Shown: positions 1-5,999, counted from the first letter of the stretch. The stretch is DNA of 6,244 bases from Gammaproteobacteria bacterium (GCA_021768055.1 JAASSE010000068.1:1-6244); one strand, 5' to 3'. Notes: generated from the letters alone by a model not told the origin. Translations and numbers: made by a program.

Positions 1-2
1 AT

Positions 3-368
3 GTCGACTTCTGGTTTGGTTCATACACCGCGAAGCAGGAACCCATGATCGAATATACTGCTACGCAATTACAGAGCTCCGCAAAACTGCGCCTTGAATC
101 ACGTCTACGATGGCAGCATGGTATCAGGTCAATACTGGAGACTTCTGCATCCAGAACCAACAAACAGGAGCAGCTGAAACTATTCCTGGATCAGTTTACC
201 GAATACGCTGATCCCGAGATGCGCAGAATTTCCAGGCATAACCAGCGGGCAATTGCGCACCTGGCTGTAGAGATAGCGACCAGCATGTCGCCTGAACAGA
301 AACATTACTTTACAGACGAGACCAATGATTACATCCGCATGCTTACAGAGCTGTCAGAAGGGCGCTGA
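3..368 (+). CDS. C-terminal part of a probable DUF6279-type lipoprotein (5' end outside window)
   Basis: The frame is open from the left edge, so the ATG at 45 is probably internal and the gene probably starts before the window. The 121 visible residues begin VDFWFGSYTAKQEP and contain no cysteine or hydrophobic segment; any lipobox would be upstream. The piece looks wholly alpha-helical and charged. It has an Arg/Trp-rich helix (RLRWQHGIRSILE), then an asparagine-centred helix (RHNQRAIAHLAVEIA), then an MSPEQKHYF segment and a closing LTELSEGR. This order resembles, from memory, the C-terminal end of DUF6279 family lipoproteins, whose tails carry an N...L...(L/M)(S/T)PEQ pattern and finish in a helix. 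Their function is not known to me. An AGGA at 37-40 lies only four bases before the ATG at 45, so a short 107-residue protein from that ATG cannot be excluded. ppnN follows after 70 bases. Confidence 0.55.
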   Translation, partial: VDFWFGSYTAKQEPMIEYTATQLQSSAKLRLESRLRWQHGIRSILETSASRTNKQEQLKLFLDQFTEYADPEMRRISRHNQRAIAHLAVEIATSMSPEQKHYFTDETNDYIRMLTELSEGR

Positions 369-438
369 ACAGGCATACAGTGACAAAATATGAGAAAATA
401 CAAAAATAAAAAGAACACACCACAGTAGTACCATCATC

Positions 439-1821
439 ATGAATTACGAAGTATTTGACGCAGTCATTTCACCAAAAGCTCATCTTGACCTGCTATCGAA
501 GGCAGAAGTCGGCAGGCTGCTCGATACCAGTAAGGGCGGTTTGTATACATTGTTCAGAAACTGCTCACTGGCGGTTCTGAGCAGTGATATCGATCTCGAT
601 GATGGTAAGGAGCTGCTAGAACGCTATAAATCATTTTCAATTCGAATTCTTCAGGAAGAGCGCGGTATAAAACTTGAGCTGAAAAACGCACCAGCCCATG
701 CTTTTGTCGACGGCAAGATGATCAGGGGCATTAATGAACACCTGTTCGCTGTACTGCGAGACGTGATTTATGTAAACGACAAGATCAAGGACAATCCGCG
801 TTTATCATTCGACACATCGGAAGGCATAACCAATGCCGTGTTCCACATTCTGCGCAATGCGAACATTCTGATACCACGCTTCGAACCGAACCTGGTGTTG
901 TGCTGGGGAGGACACTCGATTTCACGCAACGAATACGAATATGCAAAAGAAGTGGGTTATCAAATGGGCCTGCGCGGACTGGATATCTGCACCGGTTGCG
1001 GACCAGGCGCAATGAAAGGCCCGATGAAGGGCGCGGCCATCGGTCATGCAAAACAGCGCATTACAAACGGTCAGTACCTCGGTATTACCGAACCGGGTAT
1101 CATTGCAGCAGAACCGCCGAACCCGATTGTCAGCGATCTGGTCATCATGCCGGATATTGAAAAACGTCTCGAGGCATTCGTGCGCACTGGCCATGCCATT
1201 GTCGTGTTCCCTGGTGGTGTCGGCACCGCAGAAGAAATTCTATACCTGCTTGGCATCCTGCTGCATCCGGATAATGCCGAGATTCCATTCCCGCTGATAT
1301 TTTCAGGACCTGCAGCAGCAGAGGATTACTTCAAGGAGATCGATTACTTTATCGGCCAGACACTCGGCGAAGAAGCACAGAATCTGTATAAGATAATTAT
1401 CGACGATCCCGTAAAAGTGGCGCAGGAAATGAAACGCGGTGTTATAGACATTAAAGAGCACCGCGAATCCACGGGTGATGCTTATTATTACAACTGGATG
1501 CTAAAAATTGACAAGACATTCCAGGAACCGTTCGTGCCAACCCATGAAAACATGCGTGATTTGCAACTAGACATGGGCCAGGACAAACATCATCTTGCAG
1601 CCAATCTGCGTCGGGTGTTTTCAGGCATTGTCGCCGGCAATGTAAAGGACGAGGGTATACGTGCTATTGAAGAACATGGCTTGTTTGAAATCAACGGTGA
1701 TTTGATCATCATGGAATTGATCGACAGCCTACTGGCATCTTTCGTCGGTCAACACCGAATGAAAATCGCCAGCAAGGAATACAAACCCTGTTACAGGATA
1801 GTTAAAAATATTGCAGCCTAA
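439..1821 (+). CDS. ppnN: Pyrimidine/purine nucleotide 5'-monophosphate nucleosidase PpnN (YgdH)
   Basis: PpnN hydrolyses the N-glycosidic bond of nucleoside 5'-monophosphates, releasing base and ribose 5-phosphate. The E. coli enzyme is a cytosolic tetramer activated by (p)ppGpp. This 460-residue protein is close to the usual ~454 and aligns end to end with my memory of the E. coli sequence. An N-terminal DUF4478 region (about 1-140) contains LYTLFRNCSLAVL and HAFVDGKMIR. The LOG-family Rossmann core (about 150-330) has CWGGHSIS (155-162), ICTGCGPGAM (183-192), EPPNP (225-229), MPDIEKRLEAFVR (237-249) and the signature PGGVGTAEE (258-266). The C-terminal DUF3412 region (about 340-458) has TGDAYYYNW, FSGIVAGNVK and GIRAIEEHG. 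I see no missing motif. The ATG at 439 places the conserved ISP and LDLLS residues as in E. coli, but no clear Shine-Dalgarno sequence precedes it. No terminator is visible before the next gene 117 bases on, so co-transcription is possible. Confidence 0.96.
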   Translation: MNYEVFDAVISPKAHLDLLSKAEVGRLLDTSKGGLYTLFRNCSLAVLSSDIDLDDGKELLERYKSFSIRILQEERGIKLELKNAPAHAFVDGKMIRGINEHLFAVLRDVIYVNDKIKDNPRLSFDTSEGITNAVFHILRNANILIPRFEPNLVLCWGGHSISRNEYEYAKEVGYQMGLRGLDICTGCGPGAMKGPMKGAAIGHAKQRITNGQYLGITEPGIIAAEPPNPIVSDLVIMPDIEKRLEAFVRTGHAIVVFPGGVGTAEEILYLLGILLHPDNAEIPFPLIFSGPAAAEDYFKEIDYFIGQTLGEEAQNLYKIIIDDPVKVAQEMKRGVIDIKEHRESTGDAYYYNWMLKIDKTFQEPFVPTHENMRDLQLDMGQDKHHLAANLRRVFSGIVAGNVKDEGIRAIEEHGLFEINGDLIIMELIDSLLASFVGQHRMKIASKEYKPCYRIVKNIAA

Positions 1822-1828
1822 ACAGGAT

Positions 1829-1856
1829 ACTAGGTGCTAGGGACTAGGTACTAGGA
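1829..1856. repeat. Tandem heptamer array, 4 copies of a CTAG-containing unit
   Basis: Four contiguous 7-base units follow the ppnN stop: actaggt, gctaggg, actaggt, actagga. Each keeps a CTAG core; this tetranucleotide is usually under-represented in proteobacterial genomes, so four copies in 28 bases stand out. Heptamer arrays of this kind occur between genes in various bacteria. No function can be read from the sequence. Confidence 0.8.
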
Positions 1857-1905
1857 AAGTGCAGTTAACCAGATTACGTTGCTCTTCATCAGGGTTACAC
1901 TGGTT

Positions 1906-1933
1906 TTCATTTTTCATTATTCACTTTGCACTG
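1906..1933. repeat. Second tandem heptamer array, 4 degenerate copies of TTCAYTT
   Basis: Four 7-base units lie just upstream of the methyltransferase start: ttcattt, ttcatta, ttcactt and tgcactg. The conserved CA falls exactly every seven bases (C at 1908, 1915, 1922 and 1929). The array sits inside the longest open frame that starts at TTG 1879. A change of copy number would shift that frame, which argues that the coding sequence begins after the array at ATG 1939. Confidence 0.65.
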
Positions 1934-1938
1934 TTTTT

Positions 1939-2529
1939 ATGAAGCCCTATTCAGAGTCCTGCGACCAGAATCGCGAGGCGATTCTTTCAGTGATTCAGCC
2001 ATTATTGAAAAATTGTAGCTCGGTACTGGAAATCGGCAGTGGCACGGGCCAGCATGCTGTTTACTTTGCCAAGCACATGCCGCATCTGATCTGGCACACC
2101 AGCGATTGCGCTGAATACCTTCCAGGCATACAGCTCTGGCTGGATGAAGCCAGGCTTGCGAATACGCCCAAGCCAATCGAGCTGGATGTCAGCACATCGT
2201 CATGGCCGCAACTGGCTGTCGATGCCATCTTTTCAGCGAATACCGTGCACATCATGCACTGGCCGGATGTCGAAGCACTGTTCGGCGGCGTGGGGAAATT
2301 ACTAGCACCGGGTGGTTTGTTTTTGCTATACGGCCCGTTTAATTACGGCAACAGCTACACCAGCGACAGTAATGCGCGTTTTGACGAATGGCTGAAAGCG
2401 CAAGACTCCGAAAGTGGCATCCGGAATTTTGAAGACCTGGATATGCTTGCACAACACGCCGGTATGCTGCTCGTGCATGACTATGAAATGCCGGTGAATA
2501 ACCGGATTCTCTACTGGTCGAAAAAATAA
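1939..2529 (+). CDS. DUF938 family class I SAM-dependent methyltransferase
   Basis: This 196-residue protein matches the DUF938 family (the group that includes human METTL26), a predicted cytosolic S-adenosylmethionine-dependent methyltransferase of unknown substrate. It opens with the family's KPYSESCDQNREAIL segment (2-16). SAM-binding motif I is LEIGSGTGQHAVYF (30-43). The acidic residue of motif II is in WHTSDCAEYLPG (52-63). Motif IV is FSANTVHIMHWP (98-109), and LLAPGGLFLLYGPFNY (121-136) follows. The family tail SNARFDEWL, SGIRNFEDLD and MPVNNRILYWSK is present, so the gene looks intact. The frame extends upstream to a TTG at 1879, adding 20 hydrophobic residues. Those come from the heptamer array region and are not part of the family, so ATG 1939 is preferred. 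No good Shine-Dalgarno sequence is visible for either start. A terminator hairpin follows 20 bases after the stop codon. Confidence 0.92.
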   Translation: MKPYSESCDQNREAILSVIQPLLKNCSSVLEIGSGTGQHAVYFAKHMPHLIWHTSDCAEYLPGIQLWLDEARLANTPKPIELDVSTSSWPQLAVDAIFSANTVHIMHWPDVEALFGGVGKLLAPGGLFLLYGPFNYGNSYTSDSNARFDEWLKAQDSESGIRNFEDLDMLAQHAGMLLVHDYEMPVNNRILYWSKK

Positions 2530-2549
2530 ATAGCTACAGAGGTAGGGCC

Positions 2550-2584
2550 TGGCACCTTGAATCATGCTACAGGGTGCCATTTTT
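2550..2584 (+). terminator. Rho-independent terminator after the DUF938 gene
   Basis: A 10-bp stem (2550-2559 with 2570-2579, one G-T wobble, built on TGGCACC/GGTGCCA) closes a 10-base loop and runs directly into five T residues (2580-2584). Its position 20 bases after the stop codon fits the end of the ppnN/DUF938 transcript. Confidence 0.8.
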
Positions 2585-2646
2585 AACAAATCCGACACCC
2601 ATTCAGGATTTTTTACACCGTTTGTCGGAAAACTTTCCATTTTATG

Positions 2647-2675
2647 TTGATTTATTTAACACTCCACACTATATT
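2647..2675 (+). promoter_or_regulatory. Predicted sigma-70 promoter for the DUF1631 gene
   Basis: A -35 element TTGATT (2647-2652) is separated by exactly 17 bases from a -10 element TATATT (2670-2675, five of six consensus bases). Transcription would start near 2682, inside a small palindrome ATTTGA-N7-TCAAAT (2673-2691) that could be an operator. The perfect TTGACA at 2675-2680 has no suitable -10 partner at 15-17 bases. This is prediction from pattern alone. Confidence 0.45.
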
Positions 2676-2860
2676 TGACACTGCCTCAAATGTAAAAGGC
2701 CTTCAGGAACCCAGACTTATTGTAATTATTTTTTGTAATTCAATGAGTTATAAATGATCCATAGTCACCAGAAGCGTTTGCCAGACGTATTCTGGACCCA
2801 CAAATTGCACCAAAAGACCTGGTAAATCCACGAGATTTGCTCAAAAAAATGCGCTCTCAG

Positions 2861-2890
2861 GGGTGGCAATCTAAATGCAGATTGCCACCC
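2861..2890 (+). repeat. Perfect 12-bp inverted repeat (hairpin) in the leader of the DUF1631 gene
   Basis: The arm GGGTGGCAATCT (2861-2872) and its exact complement AGATTGCCACCC (2879-2890) flank a six-base loop, with a further G-T pair possible outside. No T run follows on either strand, so it is not a standard intrinsic terminator. It ends 59 bases before the DUF1631 start codon and contains an ATG in its loop (2875) that opens the longest frame. It could be a structured mRNA leader, an operator, or a mobile palindromic element. Confidence 0.75.
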
Positions 2891-2939
2891 TCTGTTCAAA
2901 TATTAACCAGCGCAATACGGTTTTAAACATCCTTTTTAT

Positions 2940-2943
2940 GGAG
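2940..2943 (+). promoter_or_regulatory. Ribosome binding site fixing the DUF1631 start at 2950
   Basis: GGAG at 2940-2943 lies six bases before the ATG at 2950. The upstream in-frame ATGs at 2875 (in the hairpin loop), 2938 and 2944 lack such a site. The resulting N-terminus MSAEIHTLKTG is hydrophilic and plausible. Confidence 0.65.
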
Positions 2944-2949
2944 ATGTTC

Positions 2950-5172
2950 ATGAGTGCTGAGATTCATACGCTTAAAACTGGCGATCTGGCGAAAAACTCC
3001 GACAAGAAGAAAGAAGACTATGATGCAGTAGTCCACAACGTATTCAATTGCCTCAACGTTCAGCTGCTCCAGAACGTTTCCGACATGCTCAGTAACGCAG
3101 ATGAAAGTCTGTCCGAACTGGCTACGCACACCGAATCTGCAGAATTAAAAGCAAAGTACGAGGGCTTGATGCAGATATTGCGCCAGGAGCGCGGCAATAT
3201 CGACAAGGGCTTTTTCATCTCGATCAATGAAAAACTGAACAGTGACAGCACCGCTGAAGATGAGCTTTCATTGGTCGACCAGGACGAAATGGAAGAAATA
3301 GTGGCCATAACCACTATGTATACCAATGCGATGAATGCCTATGGCCGTGAAGTGAATTACCTGGAAGCACGCCTGGAATTCATCGAGAAGCAAACCGGCT
3401 GCGCTATCGACAAAAATGCCCTGGACCCAAGACATATCTGTGAAGCATTTCAGTCAACCCTGAAAAATATCAACATGGGACTGGAGTATAAATTACTCCT
3501 GTTTAAGTTGTTTGACATGCAGGTCAGCTCCCAGTTGGGAGGAATGTACAAATCTCTAAACAAGCTCTTTATCGATGCCGGCATACTGCCCAAAATCAAA
3601 TTAAAAGCAAAAAAAGAGGATTCCGTCGAAAAGCCGATAGTACGCACAGCCAAGTACTACGACCCCCAGGAAAATAAGGCAGAAAATTTCATACCCCGCT
3701 CAAAAGAAGATATTAATTATTTCATCAGCCAGTTTATGAATGGCTTCACCACGGCAACAGGTGAAGACATTCCGGAATCGTTCAAGACGTTACCGACCGA
3801 TAAAGATAACCGCAACTGCTACGCACGCAAGGATGTGATGGGTGCATTATCAAAATTACAAAACGACTTCAGGGAATCCGATAAAAAACCTGAAGCAGTT
3901 GACACTGAACAGATAAAACAATCGATCGTCGCTGACATGGGCAGCAATAACGGCGGTACAATTACAAAACAGGTCAACCTGCTTGATCAACGCAGCATTG
4001 ATTTCGTCGGTATGATGTTCAATGAAATCACCCATGACGAGAGTATTTCAAAAGTTGTTACCAATCTTTTATTGCGCTTACAGATTCCTGTAATCAAGGT
4101 TGCCATGATGGACCAGGATCTTTTCTCCAAGGAAGATCATCCGGCACGCAACTCTCTTGACCTCATCTCACAGGCAGGCAAGGGTGTTACCGAAGAAAAT
4201 GACCGCGTGTATTGTGAACTTGAAAAGATTGTCGACGGAATACTCGAAGAATACGATGTCGATATAGCAAGTTTTGAACGCGCAGTCGATGCACTGCAGA
4301 CACTGATTAAAACAGAAGAAGAAATAACTGCTGAAAATGAGAGGCAGGAGCAGCGTGCAGCAATACGAGCTCATGCACGCGATGTGGTGATGACTGAGTT
4401 ACGCCACCTGTCCTCCAATAAAAAGTTACCAAAAAACGTAAAGCCGCTGGTATTAAAACACTGGTCTTCGCTTATGTTTAACCGCTACCTGCAATACGGT
4501 AAGGAAAGCAACCAGTGGCTTCAGTCCGTGATGCTATTGAAGCTGTTAATCAAGTGCCTGCAACCCATTAAGAGCAAGACCCAATGGCAGATGCTATCCA
4601 AGAACCATAAAACGGTGGTTGCAGCCGTCAATAAAGGGCTCTCTGCAACTCAACAGGACAAAGCGGAAATCAATGCCCAGATCGAAACATTAAAAGCTAC
4701 TTTCCTGAAAATGCTGAATGATTATGGCTTCAAGATGGTTCAGGAAGAAAAAGCCAGGAAAGCCAAAGCAGATGAAAACAAGGTTGACAACGTCATTCCA
4801 TTCGATGAGGAAGAGGCTGCTGACGCCGCTAATGACGTACTCAATGACGGTCACGACGAAGAAGTCGCCAGGATCGAAGAACAGGCTAAAGTCGCACGTG
4901 AAAAAATTAAACGGCTGCCAAATGAGTTGCAGCCCGGTGTCTGGTTCGAGATATTCAACGGTAAAGACAAGCCCATTCGCCGCCTTAAGCTGTCCGTGGT
5001 ATTAACTGAGGTCGCTAAACTGATCTTTGTCGACCGTCACGGCGTCAAGGTTATCGAAAAGGATGCGGATGATTTTGTAAACGAACTGGAAAACAACAAG
5101 TCGAAATTTATCGCTGATCACTCAACCTTTGAACACGCCCTCGGCACGGTGATTCACAAGCTGGCAGCTTAA
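2950..5172 (+). CDS. DUF1631 family protein, large cytosolic protein of unknown function
   Basis: This 740-residue protein matches the DUF1631 family, whose members are usually 700-800 residues and are sometimes misnamed thymidine phosphorylase. It has no signal peptide or membrane segment. Family landmarks appear in order: LSLVDQDEMEEIVAITTM (106-123), LEARLEFIEKQTG (138-150), LYKLLLFKLFD-like and MYKSLNKLFIDAGILPKI segments (about 178-216), VNLLDQRSIDFVGMMFNEI (342-360), LLLRLQIPVIKVAMMDQDLF (373-392) and HPARNSLDLISQAGKG (397-412). Next come a charged helix (450-480) and a conserved W-containing region (500-540). An acidic, Glu/Lys-rich low-complexity linker (about 597-655) leads into a C-terminal beta-rich module (660-740: PGVWFEI, RRLKLSVVL, LIFVDRHGVKV) reminiscent of PilZ-like barrels. 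I cannot see classic PilZ c-di-GMP motifs. The frame runs back to ATG 2875, but the start at 2950 has the ribosome binding site. It is probably transcribed alone. Family assignment is firm; function is unknown. Confidence 0.88.
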   Translation: MSAEIHTLKTGDLAKNSDKKKEDYDAVVHNVFNCLNVQLLQNVSDMLSNADESLSELATHTESAELKAKYEGLMQILRQERGNIDKGFFISINEKLNSDSTAEDELSLVDQDEMEEIVAITTMYTNAMNAYGREVNYLEARLEFIEKQTGCAIDKNALDPRHICEAFQSTLKNINMGLEYKLLLFKLFDMQVSSQLGGMYKSLNKLFIDAGILPKIKLKAKKEDSVEKPIVRTAKYYDPQENKAENFIPRSKEDINYFISQFMNGFTTATGEDIPESFKTLPTDKDNRNCYARKDVMGALSKLQNDFRESDKKPEAVDTEQIKQSIVADMGSNNGGTITKQVNLLDQRSIDFVGMMFNEITHDESISKVVTNLLLRLQIPVIKVAMMDQDLFSKEDHPARNSLDLISQAGKGVTEENDRVYCELEKIVDGILEEYDVDIASFERAVDALQTLIKTEEEITAENERQEQRAAIRAHARDVVMTELRHLSSNKKLPKNVKPLVLKHWSSLMFNRYLQYGKESNQWLQSVMLLKLLIKCLQPIKSKTQWQMLSKNHKTVVAAVNKGLSATQQDKAEINAQIETLKATFLKMLNDYGFKMVQEEKARKAKADENKVDNVIPFDEEEAADAANDVLNDGHDEEVARIEEQAKVAREKIKRLPNELQPGVWFEIFNGKDKPIRRLKLSVVLTEVAKLIFVDRHGVKVIEKDADDFVNELENNKSKFIADHSTFEHALGTVIHKLAA

Positions 5173-5173
5173 T

Positions 5174-5265
5174 TCGTCATCCCCGACTTTGTTCGGGGAT
5201 CCAGCGCCTTACCTCGCATCTCGTCTCTCGCCACTAGTTCCTGCGTCATCGGCGCAAAGACGCCA
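5174..5265. repeat. REP-like intergenic repeat with an ATCCCCGA/TCGGGGAT hairpin
   Basis: Directly after the DUF1631 stop, a perfect 8-bp inverted repeat (5179-5186 and 5193-5200, six-base loop) sits in the context cgtcatccccga...tcggggatccagcgcc. This CGTCATCCCCG...GGGGATCCAG form is a familiar dispersed repeat type in proteobacterial genomes. A second short hairpin, GGCG/CGCC (5251-5254 and 5261-5264), may be the decayed distal half. No T run follows the main stem, but it may still protect or attenuate the DUF1631 mRNA. The outer limits are approximate. Confidence 0.6.
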
Positions 5266-5284
5266 GTCAACAAGCTGTAAATGC

Positions 5285-5293
5285 TGTGATAAT
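5285..5293 (+). promoter_or_regulatory. Possible extended -10 promoter element for the outer-membrane protein gene
   Basis: TGTGATAAT (5285-5293) fits an extended -10 (TG-N-TATAAT-like). Transcription would start near 5300, about 27 bases before the ATG at 5327. No good -35 hexamer lies 16-18 bases upstream, so support is weak. Confidence 0.3.
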
Positions 5294-5326
5294 CTGTTTG
5301 TCTCGGCTAGCTCAATAATAACAACA

Positions 5327-5926
5327 ATGATTCTCAGACTCCTGCTTGCTGCATCATTACTCGCGCCCACAATGACTGCTGCGAAGGAACCCGTGTATGG
5401 CATAACGCCCTATGTCGGCTGGCGCACCAGCAGCTCACTGGAAGAAGAAACCACCGGTGCCACCATCAACCTCGATGAAACCAGCGGCTATGGACTCTTG
5501 TTGTCAGCGAAAAAAGACAGCAGAACAGATTATGACCTGCTGTTCTCAAGACAGGATACCGAACTCAGGCTGACCACGTCCCCGGGTGCATCAGAAAAAC
5601 TGTCCATCCGTTACCTGCATATCGGCGGTACCGTTTTTTACGAAGCGGATAAGCTGCGGCCGTTTGTTTCGGGCGGCCTCGGTATCACACACATTTCACC
5701 GGCAAACACCCTGTTTTCATCCGAAACAAAATTCTCGATGTCCATCGGCGGCGGGGTGGAAGCTCCATTTCATGAAAGGGTTGCACTGAGACTGGAAGTC
5801 AGGGGTTACGGCACCGTGGTGGAAAGCGGCGGCTCCATCCTGTGTTCCGGTGGCTGTATCGCCCACTTCAAGGGCGAACTGTTCTGGCAGGTAGAAGCAC
5901 TGGCAGGACTTTCATTTGCGTTTTAA
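5327..5926 (+). CDS. Small outer-membrane beta-barrel protein with signal peptide
   Basis: The 199-residue product starts with a classic Sec signal peptide: a short n-region, a hydrophobic core (LRLLLAASLLAP, 3-14) and a likely signal peptidase I cut after TAA (residue 19). The mature ~180 residues show alternating amphipathic strands with Gly and aromatic residues, such as YGITPYVGWR (24-33), SIRYLHIGGTVFY (93-105), RPFVSGGLGITHIS (111-124), SMSIGGGVEAPF (138-149) and RVALRLEVRGYG (151-162). The protein ends in FAF, a terminal aromatic residue as in BAM-recognised barrels. Size and the PFVSGGLGI motif fit an eight-stranded OmpA-like/Omp_b-brl barrel; no peptidoglycan-binding domain is present. 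Cys173 and Cys177 may form a disulphide in a loop before the last strands. The frame opens at TTG 5189, but its first 46 codons lie largely in the REP-like repeat and precede the signal peptide, so ATG 5327 is chosen despite a weak ribosome binding site. The ligand or role is unknown. Confidence 0.82.
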   Translation: MILRLLLAASLLAPTMTAAKEPVYGITPYVGWRTSSSLEEETTGATINLDETSGYGLLLSAKKDSRTDYDLLFSRQDTELRLTTSPGASEKLSIRYLHIGGTVFYEADKLRPFVSGGLGITHISPANTLFSSETKFSMSIGGGVEAPFHERVALRLEVRGYGTVVESGGSILCSGGCIAHFKGELFWQVEALAGLSFAF

Positions 5927-5951
5927 ATTCAATTACTTAAAAAATAAATGG

Positions 5952-5974
5952 GACACCGAATCGGGTCGTTTTTT
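5952..5974 (+). terminator. Rho-independent terminator after the outer-membrane protein gene
   Basis: A GC-rich stem (GAC-CCG paired with CGG-GTC, with one bulged A at 5955 and a three-base loop) is followed by G and six T residues (5969-5974). An A-rich tract just upstream (about 5938-5948) could pair with the T run. It lies about 25 bases after the stop codon and separates this gene from the rhodanese unit. Confidence 0.7.
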
Positions 5975-5985
5975 AGGACGGAATC

Positions 5986-5999
5986 TTGACCCTGATCAA
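5986..5999. promoter_or_regulatory. FNR/ANR/DNR-type binding site upstream of the rhodanese gene
   Basis: TTGACCCTGATCAA (5986-5999) is TTGAC-N4-ATCAA. On the other strand this reads TTGAT-N4-GTCAA, the form commonly given for ANR/DNR sites in Pseudomonas and one base from the FNR consensus TTGAT-N4-ATCAA. Flanking C and G extend the palindrome. This predicts control by oxygen or nitric oxide through a CRP/FNR-family regulator. The site overlaps the -35 hexamer, so either activation (with a downstream -10 near 6020-6025) or repression is possible. Confidence 0.6.

Larger units (their letters stand above)
2585..2949. other. Long non-coding leader region between the DUF938 terminator and the DUF1631 gene
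   Basis: No convincing gene lies in this 365-base stretch. In order it holds: a 7-bp inverted repeat TCCGACA/TGTCGGA (2591-2597 and 2623-2629); a probable promoter (2647-2675); a 6-bp palindrome ATTTGA/TCAAAT (2673-2678 and 2686-2691) over the predicted transcription start; a direct repeat TTGTAATT (2720-2727 and 2733-2740); an open but startless frame with protein-like composition (2765-2872); and a perfect 12-bp hairpin (2861-2890). If the promoter is used, the DUF1631 mRNA has a leader of roughly 270 bases, long enough for post-transcriptional control. No known riboswitch class was recognised. Confidence 0.6.

Noticed and set aside
785..1297. Several overlapping open frames of 60-90 codons on both strands inside ppnN
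   Set aside because: They lie wholly inside a gene whose protein matches its family end to end; their translations are Arg/Ser/Cys-rich and look like frame shadows.
2326..2640. Minus-strand frame of 104 codons over the end of the DUF938 gene and its terminator
   Set aside because: It runs antisense through a conserved coding region and a terminator hairpin, with no recognisable domain or ribosome binding site.
2591..2640. Resemblance of the TGTCGGAAA/TTTTTTACA-containing stretch to sequences upstream of PEP-CTERM genes
   Set aside because: The recollection is vague, and no PEP-CTERM protein, exosortase or related regulator is in the window.
2673..2691. Second FNR-type site (TTGAC...TCAA) near the DUF1631 promoter
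   Set aside because: The half-sites are one base too far apart and the downstream half is CTCAA, so it does not fit the FNR spacing.
2793..2811. Possible sigma-54 promoter (TGG ... TTGC) in the DUF1631 leader
   Set aside because: The GG-to-GC spacing is one base too long and the rest of the -24 element does not match.
2754..2825. Possible 23-codon small peptide (MIHSHQKRL...)
   Set aside because: No Shine-Dalgarno sequence and no recognisable peptide features; short frames of this size are expected by chance.
5179..5200. Rho-independent terminator for the DUF1631 gene
   Set aside because: The stem is strong but no T run follows, and its sequence context is that of a dispersed REP-like repeat.
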